64,000 bases of DNA from an uncultured Prevotella sp. (GCA_934202525.1 CAKPYB010000011.1:1-64000), one strand, 5' to 3'. Shown: positions 15,533 to 24,903, counted from the stretch's first letter. The notes: a model not told the origin generated them from the letters alone. A program made the numbers and translations.

Positions 15533-17128
15533 CTATTTTCCTACACGTGTATACATTTTCAGGCGAATCTGACGCTTGTTGTATTCACCTTCTGACTGGA
15601 GCATGATTTCTGTGGCTCCCATATATTTGATCTTGATTCGGTCGCTGTAGCCTACTGGGCGGAAGAAGAAACCTTTAGGAAGATCCTTACGCACCAGATG
15701 GATGTCGATAACACCCTCTTCGTTAGATTCTCCTAGCTGCTTGAAGTCGTTGGCATGGTTGTTCACCATTGAGAGGAACTTCTTGTCAGTCTGATACATC
15801 TTAATCTGAGGCTCGTCATCGCCATAGTAAGCCCAAAGTTCAACATTCCCCAACTTACCATCCTCGTAGAAACCTGCGTAATCGTTCACCCATTTTGCAA
15901 TGGTAAACTTCAGGTCGAGTGGCATGTCCTCAATCAACTTCTCCAGTTTCTCTATTCTTTCTGCATAGAAGTCGCAAGGATTGTATTTGTTCAGTACGTT
16001 CAGAAACTCCAGCGCGCCCGATGCATACTTTACTACATCTTTCTGGTTAGCTTCGCCAGCCTGTCTCATCTGCTTCATCTTGACCAGCGATCCCAAGGCA
16101 TACTTTTCGTAAAGCAGACAGGTATCACATTGCAGGATGTTTGTATTGATAGAAGGAATGAGATCTCCAGGAGTATCCTTTGCGTTGAGAGCCTTTACGA
16201 AGTTACGGCGGGCACCATCATACTGTCTGAGACCATAGAGACGTGCTCCTTCGGTCATCATGGCGCTACATTCAGTAACATATACCTTTTCTATCTGTTT
16301 AAGCAACAAGACACCATAGCAGAGTTTTACTCTCGGACCGATAGGCTCCAGATCAATCTGCTCGCGGTTTGTACCGTTGGCATAAACACCAATGTGCATC
16401 ATTGCGTTGAGTGCATTTTCAGCCTCATCAATCTGGTTTCTCAACATCTGCTCCTTATCAAAGTCAGCCTGTGTTGCCTTACTGCTGTTCTTGTCGATAT
16501 AATCGAAAATCTTCTGGTGTTCAGCCTTAAGATTCTCTACCTCTTGCTTTGCCTTATTGATGTTTTCCAGTGGGATGACAATCGTTGTGATGTTGATGGA
16601 ATTGTCATTCTTCTTCACTGATTTTGTAATCTTGGCATTGAGTTTAGGTGATACTACCACTTGAAGATCCTTGATGGCTGTAGAGATTTCCACCTCAGCC
16701 AGTTTCTCATCCAGAATGGCATTGTTGCTCTTGGTCTGGTCTTCCATGCGGATAGGCATCTTTACATACTCAATCTTGTAAGCACGCATCAGATCTGCCT
16801 TGAGCGATACGACAAAGTCTGTCTTGTAGATTTCACCGCGGCGGTTCACTTCTACCTTCGGAGTTTTGTTATCTTTCAGGTCAATCACGATTTCATAGAC
16901 GTAAAGTCCATCTTTTCTTTTACCTTTTGGGGTAATCTGTGGGGCCTTTACATTATTAATGGTGATAGCCAGGTCGCCAAGTTCAGAGAGAACCAGGATG
17001 CCACCCTTACCCTGAAGGTCGGCAAAACAGTCTTCTTCATTCACCGGACTTGAAGATATAAAATCTGATTGGGCATGTATATTCATGCCCATCAGAATGA
17101 GAGTCAATATCAATAATAATTTCTTCAT
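15533..17128 (-). CDS. exported protein of unknown function in the tubulin-like operon
   Basis: A 531-residue protein with a signal peptide ending MNIHAQ (residue 20). The first third is beta-rich (ILVLSELGDLAITINNV). A long coiled-coil-like stretch runs near 190-235 (NINKAKQEVENLKAEHQKIF). The middle contains helices resembling tetratricopeptide-type repeats (LYGLRQYDGARRNFVKALNA) and two cysteine pairs (QCDTCLL). The C-terminal beta part (GFFFRPVGYSDRIKIKYMG) is unassigned. No lipobox. Seventh gene of the operon, probably periplasmic. Confidence 0.75.
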   Translation of the reverse strand: MKKLLLILTLILMGMNIHAQSDFISSSPVNEEDCFADLQGKGGILVLSELGDLAITINNVKAPQITPKGKRKDGLYVYEIVIDLKDNKTPKVEVNRRGEIYKTDFVVSLKADLMRAYKIEYVKMPIRMEDQTKSNNAILDEKLAEVEISTAIKDLQVVVSPKLNAKITKSVKKNDNSINITTIVIPLENINKAKQEVENLKAEHQKIFDYIDKNSSKATQADFDKEQMLRNQIDEAENALNAMMHIGVYANGTNREQIDLEPIGPRVKLCYGVLLLKQIEKVYVTECSAMMTEGARLYGLRQYDGARRNFVKALNAKDTPGDLIPSINTNILQCDTCLLYEKYALGSLVKMKQMRQAGEANQKDVVKYASGALEFLNVLNKYNPCDFYAERIEKLEKLIEDMPLDLKFTIAKWVNDYAGFYEDGKLGNVELWAYYGDDEPQIKMYQTDKKFLSMVNNHANDFKQLGESNEEGVIDIHLVRKDLPKGFFFRPVGYSDRIKIKYMGATEIMLQSEGEYNKRQIRLKMYTRVGK

Positions 17129-17171
17129 GTGTCGAAATCTTTATATTCGAAAGTTCTTGTTTCCGGCAGAT

Positions 17172-18182
17172 TTAAAGATCGAAACCACCGAGTGTTGAGA
17201 TGTCATCGTCTGGCTGCTGGCGCTTTCCGCCTGCCCATTCTGGCTGCCATGTACGGACATGAATGATAGGGTCTCCGCCATTCTCAGGGAAGTCCCAAAG
17301 CAGGAAGAGATAACCCTCATCGCTATAGTTGCTTGATTTCCAAGACTGATGCAGACGGACACCATACTTCGTTGGGTCTACGGTAGAGCGGGTAATACCC
17401 TGACAGCCGCCTTGCTCGCCGTTTTCACCAATCTGACTGAACTTCACATCAATCCATTTGTTGCGAAGGAAAGCCATCTTCAGGTTGTTGATATACTGCT
17501 GTTTGTTCTGCTTGGTATATTCCACCTTGAAAGCAGCATTCTGTGAGTCGGTCAGTTTCTTGGTCATAACTACCTTACCGGTGATGATGAGAGCATCATC
17601 GCTGAACATGTTCTTGATGGTTTCGAGATCCTTCATATTATAAGCGGTACGGAATCGCTCCACGTATTGCAGGATAATCATCTGTTTCTCTTTGTCAACC
17701 ACGGCGCCGCATCTTTCCATACTCTCTGCTGTCTGAGCATCGAGAGCAAATCGGAAGTCGGTCAGGTTTCCGTGCTGGTCGAATTCAACCACAGCTTCTT
17801 GATAAGTACCGAGTCCGAAGTCTTCTTCTTCAGGTGTGATGATCAGAGGGATGTGGCTTACCATCATGTTTCCGTTTTTAAATACCCAGCAGCGTTCTAC
17901 CACCTCTTCATCATCACAGTAGAACGGAGTGACAGCCCATAGGCGGGCGAGTGATTTCTTGGAGAACTCGTCCATCTGCAGGTTCTTTACCGATACCGGA
18001 ACATGAGCTTTCTGTGCTCGGTTGATTTCTGTGAGCACCGCAGCCAGATTTCGCTCTGCATTGTAGATGCCTGCCGGACGGTTTACGTTCTCATCGGTAG
18101 TGAGCGTCACGTCTACGGCTTTCATCTGTAGTGATGTTGCCATGCAGAGGAATAAAAGTATGATATACTTCAGTTTTTTCAT
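17172..18182 (-). CDS. exported NTF2-like protein in the tubulin-like operon
   Basis: A 336-residue protein with a signal peptide ending SLQMKA (about residue 22). The segment at about 165-310 has the pattern of an NTF2-like fold: helix ILQYVERFRTAYNMKDLETI, MFSDDALIITGK, and paired strands ending GYLFLLWDFPENGGDPIIHVRTWQP. NTF2-like domains act as small-molecule enzymes or as dimeric binding modules; no catalytic set is evident. The C-terminal tail is short and polar. Sixth gene of the operon; periplasmic by signal peptide. Confidence 0.78.
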   Translation of the reverse strand: MKKLKYIILLFLCMATSLQMKAVDVTLTTDENVNRPAGIYNAERNLAAVLTEINRAQKAHVPVSVKNLQMDEFSKKSLARLWAVTPFYCDDEEVVERCWVFKNGNMMVSHIPLIITPEEEDFGLGTYQEAVVEFDQHGNLTDFRFALDAQTAESMERCGAVVDKEKQMIILQYVERFRTAYNMKDLETIKNMFSDDALIITGKVVMTKKLTDSQNAAFKVEYTKQNKQQYINNLKMAFLRNKWIDVKFSQIGENGEQGGCQGITRSTVDPTKYGVRLHQSWKSSNYSDEGYLFLLWDFPENGGDPIIHVRTWQPEWAGGKRQQPDDDISTLGGFDL

Positions 18183-18242
18183 ATTTATCTGTTCTTACTT
18201 TTTATTGTTTCAATAGCCATGCTTAAAATCTGGAAGATTCAA

Positions 18243-18998
18243 TTACTTCACTGTGAATCCTATGGCGCCACAGCCGGAGTAGTTGCTTATCTTGTCAGCC
18301 TCTTGGGTCTTTACATTGATGCGCAAATCACCCGGTGTGAGTACAGCTACCACCTTTCCTGCCTTGTTGTAGATGGCAAGATAGTTGATTTCCGGCTTGC
18401 TGAGTTGAGCATAACGGGCATAGCTGCCAATCTTGCCTTCTTGCTGATATTGCTTGATTTTGTTTGCCATATCAGAATATTCTGTGCAGGCAGCAATCTC
18501 CATTACTACTGCTGGGTAAATTACTTCGGCTGTACTTTCCAGATTTTCTGCCTTTTCCTCCTGCTTTTTGCCTTTAGCAGCCTTCGTAGCCGCCTCGTCC
18601 TGCTCAGGAGTCATAGGGTTGGCATTTGTCATCACTTCCGTATTGTCTGCCGACTGGATGTTGCTCTTCTTCACATAGATGAAGCTGCGGAACATGTTGC
18701 CTCGGGTTAGTGAAACATTCGTCCAGAGTTCCTTTCTGTCACTGATAAGCAGTTCGTTGCTCTGGCGCAGTTTCTTCTGTGTAGCTACCCATTCATTGAT
18801 TTCCTGATAGAGCAGTTCTTCAGCCAGATCTTTGGCTTCCTGTTCTGTGGCAGCCGTAGCTTCTGCGTAGATGTACTGGCTGTTTTTCTTGATGCTGTTG
18901 ATTTCCTTCTTTTTCTCTTCAACGTTACTGTTGGTCTGTGCAGAGATAGTTAAAGCAGGAAGTAGCAGACATGCTGTGAATAGATTTCTTATTCTCAT
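18243..18998 (-). CDS. exported protein of unknown function in the tubulin-like operon
   Basis: A 251-residue protein with a signal peptide ending LTISAQ (residue 21). Residues about 40-110 (YIYAEATAATEQEAKDLAEE, LLYQEINEWV) recall the LPP20/LPOR-like domain, in which a strand and helix 'A.A.T.EEA...A...L' occur in periplasmic lipoproteins; this match is by eye only. A charged linker (EEKAENLESTAEV) follows. The C-terminal segment (about 190-251) ends SGCGAIGFTVK. No lipobox. Fifth gene of the operon. Confidence 0.75.
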   Translation of the reverse strand: MRIRNLFTACLLLPALTISAQTNSNVEEKKKEINSIKKNSQYIYAEATAATEQEAKDLAEELLYQEINEWVATQKKLRQSNELLISDRKELWTNVSLTRGNMFRSFIYVKKSNIQSADNTEVMTNANPMTPEQDEAATKAAKGKKQEEKAENLESTAEVIYPAVVMEIAACTEYSDMANKIKQYQQEGKIGSYARYAQLSKPEINYLAIYNKAGKVVAVLTPGDLRINVKTQEADKISNYSGCGAIGFTVK

Positions 18999-19023
18999 GT
19001 TTTGTTTGTTCTACGTTAAATGC

Positions 19024-20124
19024 TTATTTTCTTTGAGGTGCTTCTTCGTGGATGTCCTGAGTAAAGAATTTCTCTGTTACGTTTTGCAAAGGGATATAGG
19101 CATAAACTGTAGCGTTTATCTTTTCTTCTTTTCCATCCAGAATGTTCAGTGGGATGCTGACGGAGAGCACATGGTTGTATGCCATCTTTTCGTTGTAGGC
19201 GAAAAGGGTGCCAGTCAGCGTCTTTTCGTTCATAGTCTTGATTCCGAAGTAGAGTTTGCAGCCTTCGTTCTTGCAATAGTCTATGAACTGTTGCAGGGTG
19301 ATGTCTGTTTCTTCTGCTTTATAGCCGTATTTGTCGATGCGCAGATGCATCGGAATCACGCGCTGAAACTGTCCGGTAAGCATGATGTTAGTTATGCTGT
19401 TGCGGGCATTTTTTTTATTGCAGATGAGCTGCTTCTTGCCATGAATGTCTTGCAGATAAATGTCACCTCTTATCTGGTTGCTGAGATATTTGCCGCCTTC
19501 TACGATGATATGTCCCTGCGAGCGGGTTGTCTTTACATGAGTCCAGTCGGTGATGATGTCGTTGCTGGTTAGGGGGATGATGCGATTAACGTCGCGTTTC
19601 ATCATGTTTTCCAGTTCTACGGCATTGGCTCCCATCAGCAATTGACAGTCGGCAGGGAAGGTAATCTCTACTTTCTTTCCCTTCACGGTCCATGTCACCT
19701 GATACATTCTTCTCTTCAGTTCATTGATAGAGAATTCTGTGTTGGTATTGATGGCTCGGAGCATCTGCAGATTGCCTTTTGAAATAACCACCTGGTCGAT
19801 GTTCATTCTCTCCAGCGGGCTTCTTCCGTCCAGCCGCATGTCCAATTCGAGCATGTATCTTTCTATAAAGTCGAAGACGGGAGATTCGCCATGCAGTTGC
19901 ATGATTTCATCGTTGAATAGCTTGTAACCTATATGCGAGATGTCGCCATAGGTGTTGGTTCTGATTCTCAGTAATTTTCCATTGGCATATTTTTCTCCGG
20001 TAGGAGAGGTGGCTGACAGGTTGAGCACCTTTGCCATTTTCTCCAGTCTTTGTGTGTAGAATCCGTTGGCAGCCTGCAAAGAGGTTGCCAACAGAATCCA
20101 TACCAATGTGAGAATTATTCTCAT
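19024..20124 (-). CDS. exported protein of unknown function in the tubulin-like operon
   Basis: A 366-residue protein with a signal peptide ending SLQAANG (about residue 19). It is mostly alternating strands and helices (LLRIRTNTYGDISHIGYKLF, TITFPADCQLLMG-like core). No family is recognised. Its start overlaps the stop of the zinc-ribbon/MORN gene by four bases (ATGA), which makes translational coupling likely. The C-terminal segment (VSIPLNILDGKEEKINATVY) is beta-rich. Fourth gene of the operon; probably periplasmic. Confidence 0.78.
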   Translation of the reverse strand: MRIILTLVWILLATSLQAANGFYTQRLEKMAKVLNLSATSPTGEKYANGKLLRIRTNTYGDISHIGYKLFNDEIMQLHGESPVFDFIERYMLELDMRLDGRSPLERMNIDQVVISKGNLQMLRAINTNTEFSINELKRRMYQVTWTVKGKKVEITFPADCQLLMGANAVELENMMKRDVNRIIPLTSNDIITDWTHVKTTRSQGHIIVEGGKYLSNQIRGDIYLQDIHGKKQLICNKKNARNSITNIMLTGQFQRVIPMHLRIDKYGYKAEETDITLQQFIDYCKNEGCKLYFGIKTMNEKTLTGTLFAYNEKMAYNHVLSVSIPLNILDGKEEKINATVYAYIPLQNVTEKFFTQDIHEEAPQRK

Positions 20125-20801
20125 GGTTTCACTGCTGTGATGTCACCATCATGATACCAGTAGCCGATACCGCCAGATACGATACCATCGCGGAACTCAC
20201 CTTCGAATTTGTCTCCTGGCTGTGCAATGAAGTCCTTGCTAGCCACGATCTTATGAGGAGCGGTGTAAGTAATGGTTCCATGTCCGTGAGGCTTTCCATT
20301 TCTGGTTTCACCCTTGTAGGTTCCGTAGCCCAGTCTGATAGGTCCATTGCCTGGCTTGGTGATTGGGGTTCCTCCTGTCTTTGTCTTCTCCTTAGCTTTT
20401 GGTTCCTCTACCTTTGGCTCCTCTGTCTTTGGAGTTTCCGGCTTCTCTGCAACCTCTACTGGCTTAGCCACGGTATCAGTCTTGACTGTATCCTTCTTCT
20501 CGGCTGTCTGTTCCTGCTTAGGCTGTTCCTTTGGCGCCTTGTCCTTGTCGCCTCCGAGCACGAAGAAGGCTGTTGCTCCACCTGCGATGGCGAGAGCTGC
20601 AATTCCGCCGATAATCTTCTTGCCGTTCTTCTCCCATGCTGTCTGAGGGCGTGGCACCTCACGTAGAGGTTTGCCACACTCCTCGCAAACGAAGTCTTTG
20701 CGACCTGTGATAATCTGTACTGTCTTATCTTTGCATTTCTGGCAAGAATCGCTCAGGCAAATGCCATATCTTGCACGTAATCTATCATTGCTTGTAGCCA
20801 T
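20121..20801 (-). CDS. zinc-ribbon, single-TM, TonB-like-linker, MORN-repeat protein
   Basis: A 226-residue protein with a clear modular order. A cytoplasmic zinc-ribbon-like cysteine cluster comes first (C15, C20, C23, C39, C42). A single hydrophobic helix spans about 63-83 (IIGGIAALAIAGGATAFFVL). A Lys/Glu/Pro-rich extended segment follows (about 84-150, ETPKTEEPKVEEPKAKEK) that looks like the periplasm-spanning part of TonB. Last is a MORN-type repeat region (GTYKGETRNGKPHGHGTITY and GDKFEGEFRDGIVSGGIGYW). The topology would place the zinc ribbon inside and the MORN end in the periplasm. It sits 49 bases after the tubulin-like gene and overlaps the next gene by 4 bases. I infer a link between the tubulin-like protein and the envelope. 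Confidence 0.85.
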   Translation of the reverse strand: MATSNDRLRARYGICLSDSCQKCKDKTVQIITGRKDFVCEECGKPLREVPRPQTAWEKNGKKIIGGIAALAIAGGATAFFVLGGDKDKAPKEQPKQEQTAEKKDTVKTDTVAKPVEVAEKPETPKTEEPKVEEPKAKEKTKTGGTPITKPGNGPIRLGYGTYKGETRNGKPHGHGTITYTAPHKIVASKDFIAQPGDKFEGEFRDGIVSGGIGYWYHDGDITAVKP

Positions 20802-20850
20802 ATTTCTTTTCTTTTATAATTTTATTTTTCTGTTAACTCAATCAGTAATC

Positions 20851-23800
20851 TTACATTGTCGGTGGCATTCCGCCTGGCATTGGAGGAGGTGTTGCACCGC
20901 CTGGCATTGGAGGCATGGTTGGAGGCATAGCTGGAGCGAAGAGAGGCTTCAGTATTTCTACCTGTCCGGCTGGTGCCCATGCTGGCATTCCGTCCATCCA
21001 TACCATACTCTGTTCGGTAAACTGTTTGTTGGCAGCCATCTGCTTACAGGTAGCCCAGTCGTATGGTCCATAGTTCTGACCGTTGACATTCCAATAGAGG
21101 GCTATCACTGGGTCTGGCATTGGAGGAGTAAATGCTGGAGGTGGAACGGCTGCACCTGGAGGAGGTGGAGGGGTTCCGGCACCTGGAGCTGCTACTGGCT
21201 GAGCCATCGGCTGTGCTGCCTGAGGTTGAGCATAAGGCTGTGTAGCCTGTGGCTGGGCAGGTTGGGCGAAAGGTTGAGCGGCCTGTGCATAAGGTTGAGC
21301 GGCCTGTGGCTGCTGTGCTGCAGCCTGCTGTACTCTGTAAGCCTCTTCTGCTGCCTTGATTTCTTCATCGCTTCGTGCAAAGAGAGATGGGAGTTGTGAA
21401 CCATCGCCTTCACTGTGAAGCAAAATAGCATTTGCCTGGTCGGTAGCCAGATTGCCTGTATTGAGGAATCGCTCGTAGCGCTTCTTGTAGTCGCCCATCC
21501 AGTCGATGGCGCGGATAGGGAAGCAATATTGTACGGTGATGATGGAGAGTTCGTCCTTGCGGAGACTCTTTCTGTTCACGGTAATTGTAGTACGGGCAGT
21601 GCTCTGGTTGAATGAGTTCTTGAATGCAGCCTCCAACTTATCAGCAAATTTCTTCAAACCTGGGTTGTCATCTGGCGATGGGATAGATACCAGAATCGCC
21701 TTCTTGTTGATACTTGCAGGGTTTGTAGGACTCAGGTTACCCTCGTTGTTGCGGAGGTGCAACTGTATCTGGTCGGTATTCAACTGAACGAATACGCCAC
21801 TCTGACTTACTATCTTGGTAGCAAAAGCCTTGATGTCATCGTCGGTTCTCAGTTTTTGCTGGAGCTGAGTCAGAATGTTCAATCCCAATACCTTCTTGTC
21901 GCTGTCTGCCTTCTCGTCATGACGTGCCTTTACGATTTCAGAGAGCTTGATATCGAAGGCGTCGGTGATGTCGTCAATGCTGATGTCGGCAGCCAGTCTG
22001 CCGAAGTTGACAAACTCTTCTGGCAGGATGCAGTCTCTCAACTGACGTGCGATAATAGGCATTTCAATCTTGTCGCATCTCAACTCCTGCTCAAACTCAG
22101 ACATGGTCTCATCCTCGCTCACTTCGATGATGGCACCCTTCATATCCTCCAGGCCCTTGTTCACCTTGCGCTGAGCTGTTACCAAACGTTCTGTTTCGTT
22201 GATAGCCTCATTGATTTTCATGCCGAAGGCTGAGATGTCGGCATCCATCTTGCCCAATTCGTTGAATACCTTAGCTGCCAGTTTCTTGGCAAACTCGAGG
22301 GCTACAAGACGGGTCTTTGATGTATAGAATTCGGTAAGATATTCCTGATGACGGGCATATTTACGTTCACCTACGTTCACCATACGCTGCAGAATACCGA
22401 GGTCGCTCCATTCCTTGAGGTTTGCTTTTCTATCTTCGTCGATAGCCTTGTATTCCTCAATCTCGTCCTTGGTTGTAGCTTCCAGTTCGGTACGGATTTC
22501 GCTTACACGCTCGATGAGGAGCTTTGAAATCTTCTGGAGTTCGGTGATTGAGATGTCGCCATCCTTCCATTTCTCGAAGAAACCAGCTTCTACTGTATGT
22601 CTGATCTCCTTTGCCATATCTGGAATAGCCTTCTCCTTGCCGGCATAGTAGTTTTCTACACCGCAGTCGCGGAAGAAGTTGGCAAAAGAATCGCCCATGA
22701 TGTTGTCAAGCTCGTTCAGCGGACAGTCTGCCTTCTTTGCATCCTGTGCATAGTTGATAGCCTTATCATGCCAGTACTCGTTGAAAGCCATGAAGTCGTT
22801 GTCACTAGGCAGAATCTTCTTCTCCAGAGTGAGATGCTCTTCGTCGAGCATCCAGTTAGCGAGATTCTCTTTATTGATAAAGTCGTTGCGATAGTCGCGG
22901 TTACGCTCTTCGTTGGCAAATCCCTGGTTCTCGCGCCAGTTGTTGTACTTGAACTGGTAGAGCACACTTTCTCCGATGGTGTAAGTGATGTGCTTCAGTA
23001 CGCGGAGCTCCGGATACATCACACGCTTGATACCGATAGAGTTTACCTTCTTGGTTCTGGCAACAGGGATGCGGCCGGTAACAGGATCAGGATTTCCTGC
23101 CTCGTCATATTCGAGGGCAAAATCGTCCATGTTCTCATATTTGTAAGCGCGTACGATATCAGAATTAACCTGGTCTGAATCATTGACGAAGAAAATTCTG
23201 GCAAAAAGATAATCGCTGATTACCTTAGGCAGTTCTGTGAAAGAATTGATAGTAAGACCATTCTCGTTTACATTGCTGTAGATAGTCAAACCGTTGGCTA
23301 CACCCTTTACACGGTCTGAGTAGTAGTCTGCTTCTCCACCACCCGTTACGTCCTGTGGCTTCCATGCACCAGCCTGCAGAGCGTTGAGCTCATTGAGGGC
23401 AGCGTAGCCGTTCTGGTAATATCTTCCCTGGTCCATATCGCTCTTAGGAAGATTCATTTCCGGCATCATTGCGTATACTGAGATATAAGCGTTTGGGAAT
23501 GCCTTGCGGGTCTGGATGATGGCGTCTACGATAGAGCCTGAACCAGTACCACCGCTCAAACCTGCAAAGATATGGATGGTGGTCTCGCTGGAGTCGCCTG
23601 ATACATTGATACAGCGGCTGTAGGCATCACGCAGACTGTTTACATAGCCCACGGCGTTGGCAGCAAAGAGTAATCTACCAGCTCTACGCTTCTGTCCGGC
23701 AGCCTGGCCTAGTGAACCGATAGCTGATTTTACTGCACCCACGTTTTCCACGATTCCCTTTACAGAAGGGTAGTGGTCGATGTGGTCTAATATGTGTTCA

Positions 23801-24069
23801 ACATCTACTGCTTTGATGTTGAGAAACTCATTGTTGGTGAAAGAGGCGTCCTGACCCATCACGCGGAAGTCAGCGCGTGCTCTTCCGTCTTTCGACATCA
23901 TTTCGTCGGTTGAGTCAACATAAAGCAGAGCTACAGGTTGCTTGCTTCTTTCCTCTTGTGTAGGAAATTCCTCGAACATTCTCATCTTGAATGCCTTGAG
24001 GATTTTTCCTCCTGTACCACCTAAACCTACCAGAATATGGTTACTTGTGCAAAAACTGTTTGTTGCCAT
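20851..24069 (-). CDS. tubulin/FtsZ-like GTPase with GYF_2 domain
   Basis: A 1072-residue cytoplasmic protein of the prokaryotic tubulin-like (Tub_2/FtsZ-like) group. The nucleotide-binding loops are visible: GLGGTGG at 15-21 (T1-like), YVDSTDE at 50-56, and the tubulin/FtsZ signature GGTGSG at 173-178, followed by strand ISVYAMMPE and YAALNELNAL (the base-contact helix region). Residues about 400-900 are helical and charged. A Pro/Gln/Ala-rich linker follows (many QPAQP, then PPPPPGAAVPPP). A GYF_2 domain at about 985-1040 (LYWNVNGQNYGPYDW) precedes a PPPMPGG tail. GYF domains bind proline-rich peptides, so self- or cross-linking is possible. It is far longer than FtsZ (about 380-450 residues). 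Second gene of the operon; polymerisation is inferred from the fold. Confidence 0.9.
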   Translation of the reverse strand: MATNSFCTSNHILVGLGGTGGKILKAFKMRMFEEFPTQEERSKQPVALLYVDSTDEMMSKDGRARADFRVMGQDASFTNNEFLNIKAVDVEHILDHIDHYPSVKGIVENVGAVKSAIGSLGQAAGQKRRAGRLLFAANAVGYVNSLRDAYSRCINVSGDSSETTIHIFAGLSGGTGSGSIVDAIIQTRKAFPNAYISVYAMMPEMNLPKSDMDQGRYYQNGYAALNELNALQAGAWKPQDVTGGGEADYYSDRVKGVANGLTIYSNVNENGLTINSFTELPKVISDYLFARIFFVNDSDQVNSDIVRAYKYENMDDFALEYDEAGNPDPVTGRIPVARTKKVNSIGIKRVMYPELRVLKHITYTIGESVLYQFKYNNWRENQGFANEERNRDYRNDFINKENLANWMLDEEHLTLEKKILPSDNDFMAFNEYWHDKAINYAQDAKKADCPLNELDNIMGDSFANFFRDCGVENYYAGKEKAIPDMAKEIRHTVEAGFFEKWKDGDISITELQKISKLLIERVSEIRTELEATTKDEIEEYKAIDEDRKANLKEWSDLGILQRMVNVGERKYARHQEYLTEFYTSKTRLVALEFAKKLAAKVFNELGKMDADISAFGMKINEAINETERLVTAQRKVNKGLEDMKGAIIEVSEDETMSEFEQELRCDKIEMPIIARQLRDCILPEEFVNFGRLAADISIDDITDAFDIKLSEIVKARHDEKADSDKKVLGLNILTQLQQKLRTDDDIKAFATKIVSQSGVFVQLNTDQIQLHLRNNEGNLSPTNPASINKKAILVSIPSPDDNPGLKKFADKLEAAFKNSFNQSTARTTITVNRKSLRKDELSIITVQYCFPIRAIDWMGDYKKRYERFLNTGNLATDQANAILLHSEGDGSQLPSLFARSDEEIKAAEEAYRVQQAAAQQPQAAQPYAQAAQPFAQPAQPQATQPYAQPQAAQPMAQPVAAPGAGTPPPPPGAAVPPPAFTPPMPDPVIALYWNVNGQNYGPYDWATCKQMAANKQFTEQSMVWMDGMPAWAPAGQVEILKPLFAPAMPPTMPPMPGGATPPPMPGGMPPTM

Positions 24070-24107
24070 GTTGTTTAGATTTTATTTTATGATTATTATT
24101 GTTTATT

Positions 24108-24800
24108 CTATCTTCTTCGTCTTCCGCTGGCACGAGGTCCTCTTCTGCTGGTATAGTCGTGTGAGCGGTCTTCGCGTCTTGAACTTCTGCGTTCCATTGC
24201 GTAGCCGAACGACATGGTCTTGATGACCACGAAGGCTCCTACTAAAACGAAACCGAGGCACCAGAGCAGACGGTAGACGATAAATTCTTTCATGTAATCC
24301 CTAATGGTTTCAGCCATTGCATGGGGAAGGTCTTTTACGCGATAGCCTACAAAATAGCCTGAGTTGAAATAGTTGCTCAGAATAGGGTATTCCTCCACCA
24401 GCTGGTCAACGATTTTTTCAGATTCGGCTTTTGATACCTCTCTGTCTTCGCTGCTTCCCAGTGGATTGCTTCCCAGGTACATGGACATAAGGTTGCCCAG
24501 TATATCTTTTCCTTTATCTACTGCTGTAGTTGGGGTTGATTCTTCTACGATTCGTTCTAGCTGTTCTTCATAGTAGTCGGTTGTATTGATAATCTTAATG
24601 GCACCTGCTATCATCGTGCATTGTATAGACAGCAGGATGAAGAGGATACCTCCTACCAGATAGGTTGCTGGTGATGCCTCTGCGTGTTTGTACCATCCTT
24701 TGATCAGAAGGAAGAAGAGCACCATGCAGATGATGCCGATAAGGATACCCCAAAAGAGGCAGCCTGTGGAAAAGTTGATGATATCAAAAAATGCTTTCAT
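24108..24800 (-). CDS. three-TM membrane protein, first gene of the tubulin-like operon
   Basis: A 230-residue inner-membrane protein with hydrophobic helices at about 10-33 (LFWGILIGIICMVLFFLLIK), 47-70 (TYLVGGILFILLSIQ) and 176-200 (LLWCLGFVLVGAFVVIKTM). A roughly 100-residue hydrophilic segment lies between the second and third. The C-terminal tail is very basic (SRRGPRASGRRRR), which would place it in the cytoplasm. It lies 38 bases ahead of the tubulin-like gene. No family is recognised. It is a natural candidate for the membrane anchor of the tubulin-like protein. Confidence 0.8.
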   Translation of the reverse strand: MKAFFDIINFSTGCLFWGILIGIICMVLFFLLIKGWYKHAEASPATYLVGGILFILLSIQCTMIAGAIKIINTTDYYEEQLERIVEESTPTTAVDKGKDILGNLMSMYLGSNPLGSSEDREVSKAESEKIVDQLVEEYPILSNYFNSGYFVGYRVKDLPHAMAETIRDYMKEFIVYRLLWCLGFVLVGAFVVIKTMSFGYAMERRSSRREDRSHDYTSRRGPRASGRRRR

Positions 24801-24895
24801 ATTTTTTGTTTTATTAAAAGTTCCTGGGTCTTCTTTCTTCTTTTTACTTGAGCTGTCAGACCCAACGATTAAGTTGTTAAATGTTGTTATGAGTG

Positions 24896-24903
24896 CAAAG
24901 TTA
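24896..24903 (-). promoter_or_regulatory. -7 element of the tubulin-like operon
   Basis: TAACTTTG on the minus strand, giving a predicted start near 24889 and a leader of about 88 bases. The -33 position is T-rich (CTTTTTCC) without a clean TTG, so the promoter may need an activator. Confidence 0.5.
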
